Notes under the pieces: model-generated
What the model was told of the DNA's origin: nothing
Database searches by the model: none
The model's input: the letters and a program-made list of their open reading frames with translations, nothing else
Assembly (NCBI RefSeq): GCF_001553785.1
Contig: NZ_LOJP01000001.1
Location: 3,090,680-3,154,679 of the forward strand
DNA from: Actinoplanes sp. TFC3
Lineage (GTDB): Bacteria; Actinomycetota; Actinomycetes; Mycobacteriales; Micromonosporaceae
Length of the DNA stretch: 64,000 nucleotides
Direction: 5' to 3'
Position numbers and translations under genes: made by a program
Part shown: positions 48,654 to 54,880 of the stretch, in pieces
How the letters are laid out: every line of letters starts with the position of its first letter
Numbering within the stretch: position 1 is the stretch's first letter

Positions 48654-48965
48654 TCAGCGCCCGGCTTCTCGGGGCGACCTGAGCCCGTCGACGACGATGG
48701 TGAGCATACGGTCGAGCTGGGCGCGCTGGTCCGGTCCGCCGGCCACGCAGAGCACGCCGGCGAGGATGCCGCCGACGTCGACCGGATCGATGTCGCTGCG
48801 CAGGTCCCCTGCTTCGGCGCCGGCCGCAAGCACCATTGCCAGAACCTGCTGGACCTCGTCGCAGACCGGTCCGGTGCCGAAACGTCCGGAAGCGCTCATG
48901 GCCACCAGGGCCTCACAGATGCCGCGCCGCTCGCCCGCCCACTCGGCGAAGCGGCGCATCCAGCC
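48654..48965 (-). pseudogene. TetR-family regulator, C-terminal half only
   Basis: The minus strand encodes the ligand domain of a TetR regulator: MRRFAEWAGERRGICEALVA, VCDEVQQVLAMVLAAGAEAG, DLRSDIDPVDVGGILAGVLC and DQRAQLDRMLTIVVDGLRSP, then a stop at 48654. The DNA-binding half is absent: at about 48965 the sequence switches to an aldo-keto reductase read on the opposite strand. It belongs to the same TetR subfamily as the N-terminal half at 37295-37532. Confidence 0.75.
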
Positions 48966-49428
48966 GATGGCGCAGGAGCTGGAGCTGGGCACCGTCCTGT
49001 GGTCGCCGCTGGCGGGAGGGGTACTCACCGGCAAGTACAGCCGCGAGGACTTGACCAACCCGCCGAACGACGACACCGGAAGCGTCCGAAAGAGCTTCAA
49101 CGTGGCCCTCGGGGGAGTGACCGAGCGCAGCCTGGCCATCGTGGACGTGGTCAAGGAGGTCGCCGATGAACTGGGTCGTACGCCGGCTCAGGTCGGGCTC
49201 GCCTGGACCCTGCAGAACCCGGCGGTGACAGCGCCAGTCATCGGAGCCCGGACCACCGAGCAACTGCGGGAGAACCTGGGAGCCCTGGAAGTCGACCTCA
49301 GCCCGTCGCACCTGGCCCGCCTGAACGACATCAGCGCCATCGACCTCGGCTTCCCCCATGCGATGCTCGCCAGTGACCACATCCGCATGCAGACCCGCGG
49401 CGACCTGAAGATCCAGGCCCGCCGCTGA
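48966..49428 (+). pseudogene. Aldo/keto reductase, C-terminal half only
   Basis: Homology begins abruptly at PMAQELELGTVLWSPLAGGV and continues through SLAIVDVVKEVADELGRTPA, LAWTLQNPAVTAPVIGARTT and LREN to a normal C-terminal end. The first 190 or so residues of the barrel, with the whole catalytic tetrad, are missing, so the product cannot be active. The break coincides with the TetR half-gene junction. Confidence 0.8.
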
Positions 49429-49432
49429 TCGG

Positions 49433-49485
49433 GCAGCCGAGCGTTCGGGCGCGGCGGTCCTCCTGCCCTCCGACCGCTCGGCTGC
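49433..49485. repeat. Inverted repeat after the reductase remnant
   Basis: GCAGCCGAGCG (49433-49443) pairs perfectly with CGCTCGGCTGC (49475-49485), and four further pairs extend the stem after one mismatch. It may be the old terminator of the reductase gene or the end of a lost element; no T-tract follows. Confidence 0.6.
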
Positions 49486-49499
49486 TCAGCCCGACCGCA

Positions 49500-49921
49500 A
49501 TGGCAGGCATGCGTGGACGACCTGCGCCCCGGCGACACCCTGATCATCTGGAAGATCGACCGGCTCGGCCGCAGCTTGCTCGACCTGGTCGATATTGTCA
49601 CTGTCCTCGAACAGCGCGGCGTCGGCGTCAAGTCGCTGACCAACGGCGTCGTGGATACCACCACCGCCCACGGCAAAGTGGTGTTCGGCATGTTCGCCCT
49701 CATGGCCGAGGACGAAGCCGCCCTCATCAAGGAACGCACCGTTGCCGACCTTTCCGCAGCCCGCGGCCGCGCCGGCGGACGGAAGCCGAAGATGACACCC
49801 GCCCTGATCAACGAGGCGCAGCAGATGTACGACAGCCGCCCGTTCACCGTGGCCGAAATCGCCACCTCCTGCGTCGTCACCCGGTGACGATCTACCGCAC
49901 CATCCGGCACCACCCGCACCG
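49500..49921 (+). pseudogene. Serine recombinase (resolvase), truncated and frameshifted
   Basis: Resolvase sequence starts in mid-domain at QWQACVDDLRPGDTLIIWKI, then IDRLGRSLLDLVDIVTVLEQ, MAEDEAALIKERTVADLSAA and PFTVAEIATSC. The catalytic N-terminal 50 residues with the Ser are missing, and a single-base loss near 49880 throws the last helix-turn-helix (TIYRTIRHHPHRQ) out of frame. It is distinct from the intact resolvase of the neighbouring transposon and belongs to an older element. Confidence 0.85.
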
Positions 49922-50041
49922 ACAGCGCCCGCACCCGAGCCGTCGCCACGCAGCTGACCAGTCCGTCAACGCTCAGCGCCGGATCCACTGCCGTTGGCCC
50001 TCAAGAACCGAGCCGCACGTCTACCAAACAACCTTCAACTG

Positions 50042-50055
50042 AGACAGATCTGTCT
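50042..50055. promoter_or_regulatory. Perfect 14-bp palindrome AGACAGATCTGTCT
   Basis: The palindrome lies at the edge of an AT-rich patch. Its length and ACAGATCTGT core resemble operators of TetR-family repressors; a recombinase core site is an alternative. No intact regulator gene is adjacent. Confidence 0.5.
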
Positions 50056-50104
50056 ACTCCATAGCAGTCATTATGGTGTACTCGACTCTTTGACCTCTTT
50101 TATT

Positions 50105-50138
50105 ATTAATGGATTGCTGGTATTAGTAATCCATTAAT
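50105..50138. repeat. AT-rich 11-bp inverted repeat
   Basis: ATTAATGGATT and AATCCATTAAT flank a 12-base loop. The surrounding 100 bp is markedly AT-rich for this genome, which suggests imported DNA or an element end. It overlaps the stop codon of the interrupted minus-strand frame. Confidence 0.75.
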
Positions 50139-50375
50139 TTTGGAGTGCGGAGGCAGCGCCAGCAACCCTGCGCCGGTATTCGGAGACGCGTGGAAGCTCA
50201 TCCAGGTTTGGCAGGTACATGTAACGCAGCGAACCGAGGTACGCGTGCCGAGTTCCCAATGAAGGTGACGGGGAATGGTGCCCCGGTGCATCGAGCGCGG
50301 CGAGTCGTGAGTGGAACGCGATCACCTGGTGGCGTTGGACGTCGATCCCTCGGCGACCGGGAACATGTCGCAGCC
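50134..50375 (-). pseudogene. Distal part of a reading frame interrupted by the transposon
   Basis: If the transposon and one copy of the target duplication are removed, a minus-strand frame runs from a TTG at 57956 through the insertion point to a TAA at 50134, 90 codons in all. The part left of the transposon reads RRGIDVQRHQVIAFHSRLAA and later YLGSLRYMYLPNLDELPRVS. No family is recognised, and the frame may be spurious, but its amino-acid use looks real. Confidence 0.35.
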
Positions 50376-50380
50376 GTTCT

Positions 50381-50428
50381 GGGGTGCCGGTAACGAACGT
50401 GTCACCAGCCGCCAAATAGTTGATCTTG
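50381..50428 (+). repeat. Left terminal inverted repeat of the Tn3-family transposon
   Basis: Begins GGGGTGCCGGTAACGAACG and ends GCCAAATAGTTGATCTTG. It matches the reverse complement of 57878-57925 at 44 of 48 positions. Confidence 0.95.
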
Positions 50429-50601
50429 CTGTTGTGGCGGACAGTCACTGAGCGACGTCGTGGCTGGTGTCCCGTTGGGGGATCCCCAACCGGGCAGAGG
50501 AGTCAGATCTTGCGTGCCCAGCGTTGCCCTGCTCGGCGTGTCCCGCAAGACCCGCCCGGTGATGTGCCCGATGAGCGGGGGTCAAACGCTACAGTCGGCC
50601 G
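50429..50601. promoter_or_regulatory. Putative resolution site and resolvase promoter region
   Basis: The 173 bp between the left repeat and the resolvase gene is where Tn3 elements normally keep their res site. An imperfect palindrome (CCCGTTGGGG / CCCCAACCGGG, 50471-50494) is present; the three res subsites cannot be assigned by eye. Confidence 0.45.
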
Positions 50602-51198
50602 ATGATCGGGCTTTTCATTGGCTACGCGCGGGTGTCCACAGATGAGCAGGACCTCACCGCGCAGCTGGATGCTCTGACCGCGTTCGGTGTGGAGCCGGAG
50701 CGGATCTATGTCGATAAGGGGCTGACCGGAACGAACCGGGCCCGCCCTGGCCTGCGCGAGGCCCTGGCAGCGTGCCGCGCTGGTGACACGTTGGTGGTGA
50801 CGAAGCTGGACCGGCTGGCTCGTTCGGTCGCCGACGCGCACGACATCTCGAAGGAGCTCACGGCCCGCGGGGTGAAGCTGAACTTGGGCGGGTCGGTGCA
50901 CGACCCGAAGGATCCGGTGGGCAAGCTGCTGTTCACCGCGTTGGCGATGGTGGCGGAGTTCGAGGCCGACCTGGCTCGCATGCGTACCCGGGAGGGCATG
51001 AAGGTCGCTAAGGCCAAGGGCCGCCTGCGGGGTAAGCGGCCGAAGCTCAACGCGCGGCAGGAGGCGCACCTGGTCGCGCTGCATCACGCCGGCGAGCACA
51101 CCAGTGCTGAGTTGGCCGAGTTGTTCGGCGTGGCCCGCTCGACGGTGTACCGGGCGATCGAGCGAGCTGCGTCGACGCGGGCCGCGGCCGTTGAGTGA
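50602..51198 (+). CDS. tnpR: Tn3-family resolvase (serine recombinase)
   Basis: A 198-residue serine recombinase: catalytic Ser in IGYARVSTDEQDLTAQLDAL, TGTNRARPGLREALAACRAG, VVTKLDRLARSVADAHDISK with the conserved LDRLxRS, and FEADLARMRTREGMKVAKAK. The C-terminal helix-turn-helix is ELAELFGVARSTVYRAIERA. It should resolve cointegrates formed during replicative transposition at a res site, probably in the 173 bp upstream. The ATG at 50602 is the normal start. A 7-bp hairpin (51198-51214) at its stop may be a terminator. Confidence 0.94.
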   Translation: MIGLFIGYARVSTDEQDLTAQLDALTAFGVEPERIYVDKGLTGTNRARPGLREALAACRAGDTLVVTKLDRLARSVADAHDISKELTARGVKLNLGGSVHDPKDPVGKLLFTALAMVAEFEADLARMRTREGMKVAKAKGRLRGKRPKLNARQEAHLVALHHAGEHTSAELAELFGVARSTVYRAIERAASTRAAAVE

Positions 51199-51214
51199 CG
51201 TGCGACCCGCACGT
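51198..51214. terminator. Short hairpin at the resolvase stop codon
   Basis: ACGTGCG-ACC-CGCACGT is a perfect 7-bp inverted repeat beginning at the last base of the tnpR stop. No T-tract follows; it could also be an operator for the lacI gene starting at 51263. Confidence 0.45.
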
Positions 51215-51262
51215 GGGTCTCGTCATTTGGGCAGCTGTCCGCTCCGGTGGGAGGGGTAAGTC

Positions 51263-52270
51263 GTGGCGGCGGGAAAGCTGACGATCGAGGATGTCGCCCG
51301 GGCGGCCGGGGTGTCGCGTGCGACGGTGTCGCGGGTGATGAACGACGTGCCAGGTGCCGCTGACGCGGTCCGGGACCGGGTACGTGCGGTCATCGCCGAG
51401 TTGGGTTATGTGCCTGATCAGGCGGCGCGGGCGCTGGCTTCGCGGCAGCAGCCGGCGATCGATGTCGTGGTGGCGGCCCCGCTGTTGGGGATGGGCTGGC
51501 TGGGTTCGCATCCGTATTACAGCCGGGTGCTGGCCGGGATCATGTCGGTGCTGCAGGGGCGTGACATCCAGGTGCGGATCCAGGCGGTCGGCGAGACGGA
51601 TGTGGCGGGCCTGGAGGCGATCGCGGAGCGGGTGTCGCTCGGGGCGGTGCTGGCCTGCGTTCCGGCTGATCTGGCCGTGCGGTTCCAGCGGCGGTGCCGC
51701 CGGGTGGTGTCGCTGGTGGAGACGGCCGCGTCGGTGCCGGCGGTGGAGGCGGACAATGTCGGTGGCGCGTACGCGGCGGTGGCGTACCTGCATCAGCTCG
51801 GCCGGCGGCGGATCGCCGCGGTCCACGGCCCGGACGCCAATTCCTGCGGGGTGAGCCGGCGAGCGGGATATCTCCGGGCGGTCGAGGAGTTCGGGCTGGT
51901 GGATCTGAGCGCCGGCGGTGGCTTCACCCGCGAGGGTGGGTTCGACGCGGCGCGCCGGCTGCTGGAGTGGTACCCGGACGTGGACGCGATGTTCGTGGCC
52001 TGTGACCTGATGGGTGCCGGGGCGGTTCAGGCGATCACCGCGACCGGTCGACGGGTTCCGCGTGACGTCAGTGTGGTCGGTTTCGACGACAGCATCGCCG
52101 CGGTGTGCTCGAACCCGCAGCTGAGCACGATGCGGATGCCGGTCGAGGACATGGCTGCCGCAGCGACCCAGCTGCTGCTCGACGGCGCCGTTGAGGTCGG
52201 CTACCGGCAGCGCGTCCCGGTCGAGCTCGTGGTGCGGGAGAGCACCAACAGTCCGTCCGCCGCCGGATAA
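51263..52270 (+). CDS. LacI-family regulator carried by the transposon
   Basis: A 335-residue LacI-type repressor. The DNA-binding domain is LTIEDVARAAGVSRATVSRV followed by the hinge PDQAARALASRQQ with the classical ALAS hinge helix. The effector domain has HPYYSRVLAGIMSVLQ, AVEADNVGGAYAAVAYLHQL and DVSVVGFDDSIAAVCSNPQL. GTG 51263 is preceded by GGAGGGG. The effector is probably a sugar or nucleoside. A perfect CGCTC-type palindrome 30 bp after its stop, before the kinase gene, is the likely binding site, making it the cargo's local repressor. Confidence 0.92.
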   Translation: MAAGKLTIEDVARAAGVSRATVSRVMNDVPGAADAVRDRVRAVIAELGYVPDQAARALASRQQPAIDVVVAAPLLGMGWLGSHPYYSRVLAGIMSVLQGRDIQVRIQAVGETDVAGLEAIAERVSLGAVLACVPADLAVRFQRRCRRVVSLVETAASVPAVEADNVGGAYAAVAYLHQLGRRRIAAVHGPDANSCGVSRRAGYLRAVEEFGLVDLSAGGGFTREGGFDAARRLLEWYPDVDAMFVACDLMGAGAVQAITATGRRVPRDVSVVGFDDSIAAVCSNPQLSTMRMPVEDMAAAATQLLLDGAVEVGYRQRVPVELVVRESTNSPSAAG

Positions 52271-52299
52271 CCATCGGGCGATCACCGAGCGGTGGTGGT

Positions 52300-52311
52300 G
52301 AGAGCGCTCTC
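52300..52311. promoter_or_regulatory. LacI-type operator GAGAGCGCTCTC
   Basis: A perfect 12-bp palindrome with the AGCGCT centre common to actinomycete LacI operators. It lies between the lacI stop and the kinase start, 181 bp before the latter. Confidence 0.75.
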
Positions 52312-52492
52312 GCCCGTACCGTGCGGTGCGTCATGGTGCGCCGGTGCCGTGTCTGCACCGGTGCCGCTCTCTCGGTTCAATGAGCCGGTGTCCCGAGCGG
52401 CATCGGGGTGCAGGCACGCTCGGCTCCCGGTGCCTTTCGTCCAGGTGACGGGCCATGTCGACGGCTCATCCTTCGTACGAGTTGAGGCACGG

Positions 52493-53479
52493 ATGGAAAG
52501 CATCACGAAGAACCGTCAGCCGCGCGAGGTCCTGCGGGCGATGATCGGCCGCGCCTACGGGCCGGACCAGGTCCCTCAAGATGGCGACTGGGTGCAGGAG
52601 ATGGGGCACGGCTGGTTCAACGTGGCCTACCGGATCCGGCTGCGTGACGGCACCGAGGTGGTGCTCAAGATCGCCCCGCCGCCGCACGTCGAGGTGATGA
52701 CCTATGAGCACGGCGCGATGGGGATCGAGTTGGCGTCGTTGCAGCTCATCGCCAAGCACACCACCGTGCCAGTGCCGCACGTCGACTTCGCCGACCGCAG
52801 TCAGGAACTCTGCGATGCCGACTACTTCTTCATGCCCTTCATCGACGCCGACAACTTCGGCATCGTCAAGGACAGCCTGAGCGCCGCCGAACGCGACGCC
52901 TACAACGAGGCCCTCGGCGCGGCCAACCGCGACCTCAACAGCATCCGCGGGGCAGCGTTCGGCCCGCTCGCCGGGCCCGGCGACCCGACCTGGCGGGCCT
53001 GCTTCACCCGCATGATCGGTGACGTCCTCGCCGACGGGCAGCGCCGATCCGTCAACATCGGCTACGACTACGAGGTCGTCCGCGAGGTGATCGCCGAACA
53101 CCAGAACTGCCTGGACGAGGTGACCGAGCCGCGCTTCATCGAATGGGACCTGTGGGACAGCAACGTCATGATCCGCGACGGGAAGATCGTCGCGATCATC
53201 GACCACGAACGCGCCTTCTACGGCGACCCGCTGATGGAGGCCGGGTTCACCGCGATCGACCTGCCCGCGTTCGGCGACCCCGCGGCCTTCATGCGCGGCT
53301 ACGGCCACGCCGAGCTCACCGCCACCGAACGGCAGCGCCGCAAGCTCTACACCCTCTACCTGATCCTCATCATGATCATCGAGACCGATTACCGCGGCCA
53401 CACCGACACCCAGCAATACGACTGGGCCCGCGAACGCCTGCACGAAGTCATGGCACTGTTCGGCCGGGAACCGCGCTGA
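52493..53479 (+). CDS. Aminoglycoside-phosphotransferase-fold kinase
   Basis: A 328-residue APH-family protein: GHGWFNVAYRIRLRDGTEVV is the nucleotide loop with VLKIAPP supplying the Lys; the catalytic loop reads RFIEWDLWDSNVMIRDGKI, keeping Asp and Asn but replacing the usual HGD by EWD; VAIIDHERAFYGDPLMEAGF is the metal-binding DxD/DFG equivalent. The WDLWxxN form is typical of an APH branch that phosphorylates diverse alcohols rather than aminoglycosides. The ATG at 52493 follows GAGG. With the downstream MATE exporter it suggests inactivate-and-expel resistance, but sugar or antibiotic specificity is not readable. Confidence 0.85.
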   Translation: MESITKNRQPREVLRAMIGRAYGPDQVPQDGDWVQEMGHGWFNVAYRIRLRDGTEVVLKIAPPPHVEVMTYEHGAMGIELASLQLIAKHTTVPVPHVDFADRSQELCDADYFFMPFIDADNFGIVKDSLSAAERDAYNEALGAANRDLNSIRGAAFGPLAGPGDPTWRACFTRMIGDVLADGQRRSVNIGYDYEVVREVIAEHQNCLDEVTEPRFIEWDLWDSNVMIRDGKIVAIIDHERAFYGDPLMEAGFTAIDLPAFGDPAAFMRGYGHAELTATERQRRKLYTLYLILIMIIETDYRGHTDTQQYDWARERLHEVMALFGREPR

Positions 53480-53517
53480 GCCGCTCCTCCCGCCGATCCT
53501 CGGCCGAGACCACGGCG

Positions 53518-54819
53518 ATGCTCGGCAGCCGCCCGATCGGGCGGCTGCTGTGGCACACCTGCTCCCAGACCACGCTGTCGGTCGGCGTCTACGGCATCTA
53601 CGCCCTGACCAACGCCTGGTTCGTCGCCCGCGGCGTCGGCGCCGACGCGATGGCCGCCGTCAATCTCGCCGCCCCGGTCCTGCTCATCCTCGGTGCGGTC
53701 TCCACCACCGTCGGCGCTGGTGGCGCATCCCTGGTCTCCCGGCGCCTCGGCGCCGGCGATCCGGCCGGCGCGGCCCGTGCCACCGGCAACGCCTTCGCCG
53801 TCTTCTGGCTGACCGCCGCGCTGATCACCGTCACCGGCTTGCTCGCCATCGAGCCGCTGCTCACCGCGCTCGGCGCCGAGCCGGCCACCCGCGGACTCAC
53901 CCGCGACTACACGATCGTGCTGCTCTGCGGCGCGCTCGTCTCGACCGGCTTCTCCAGCCTGGTCCGCGCCGAGGGCCGCCTGCGATTCTCCACCCTGCTG
54001 TGGGTGATCCCGGTCCTGGTTCAGATCACCCTCGACCCGCTGCTGATCTTCGGACTCGGCTGGGGCGTGCGCGGCGCGGCGCTGGGCACCGTCGGTGGAC
54101 AAGCCGTCTCCGCGGCGATGAGCATCTGGTTCTTCTTCGGCCAGCGCGGCCGGCCCTACCGCATCACCCGCGCCGACCTGCGCCCCCACGGCCCAACCGT
54201 GCGCGCCCTCATCGGTGTCGGCGCCCCCTCCTTCCTCACCGGCTTCGGCGCCACCCTGCTCGCCGTCCTGGTCAACAACACCCTCTCGCAGACCGGCGGC
54301 GCCACCGCGCTCGCCGCCTACGCCGTGTGCGCCCGGATCCAGACGTTCGTCATGATGCCCCAGCTGGGCATCAGCCAGGGCCTGCAACCCATCGTCGGGT
54401 ACAACGCCGGGCGCGGCCTTCACCACCGGATCCTGCGCGCCAAGACCCTGGCTCTGAGCGCCACCGTCGTCTACGGCGCCCTGGCCGCCGGCGCGGTCAT
54501 TTTAGGCGTGGGACCGCTCGTGGCGTTGTTCCTGCCCGACGGCGACGCCGCGACGACCACACAGCACGCCCTGCGCATCATCGCCATCGGGTTCGTCGCT
54601 GCCGGGGTCACACCGCTGATATCGGCATACAGCCAATCGCTGGGCCGACCAGCGATCTCCTACACCCTCTCCGTCGGAACCCTGCTCGTGATCAAGGCCC
54701 CCCTGGTGATCGCCCTCGCTCATCTCGGAGACACGGGCGTCTGGACTGCACTGACTCTCGGCGAGATCATCTCCGCGCTGGCCGCAGCCGTCCTTCTACG
54801 ACGCCTACGGCTGGGATAG
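53518..54819 (+). CDS. MATE-family efflux transporter
   Basis: A 433-residue multidrug exporter of the MATE (DinF/NorM) family with 12 membrane helices in two six-helix halves. Signature stretches are TTLSVGVYGIYALTNAWFVA, AAVNLAAPVLLILGAVSTTV, GAGGASLVSRRLGAGD in the first half and LIGVGAPSFLTGFGATLLAV, PQLGISQGLQPIVGYNAGRG in the second. Such carriers use Na+ or H+ gradients. ATG 53518 lies 38 bp after the kinase stop; an earlier in-frame non-ATG start is possible, so the genes are almost certainly co-transcribed. It is convergent with the transposase. Confidence 0.9.
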   Translation: MLGSRPIGRLLWHTCSQTTLSVGVYGIYALTNAWFVARGVGADAMAAVNLAAPVLLILGAVSTTVGAGGASLVSRRLGAGDPAGAARATGNAFAVFWLTAALITVTGLLAIEPLLTALGAEPATRGLTRDYTIVLLCGALVSTGFSSLVRAEGRLRFSTLLWVIPVLVQITLDPLLIFGLGWGVRGAALGTVGGQAVSAAMSIWFFFGQRGRPYRITRADLRPHGPTVRALIGVGAPSFLTGFGATLLAVLVNNTLSQTGGATALAAYAVCARIQTFVMMPQLGISQGLQPIVGYNAGRGLHHRILRAKTLALSATVVYGALAAGAVILGVGPLVALFLPDGDAATTTQHALRIIAIGFVAAGVTPLISAYSQSLGRPAISYTLSVGTLLVIKAPLVIALAHLGDTGVWTALTLGEIISALAAAVLLRRLRLG

Positions 54820-54880
54820 CCACGTCCTTGAGGCATCACCGACGATTCCGCCCGCTTCGGCACCCTGGCGGTGCCGGCGG

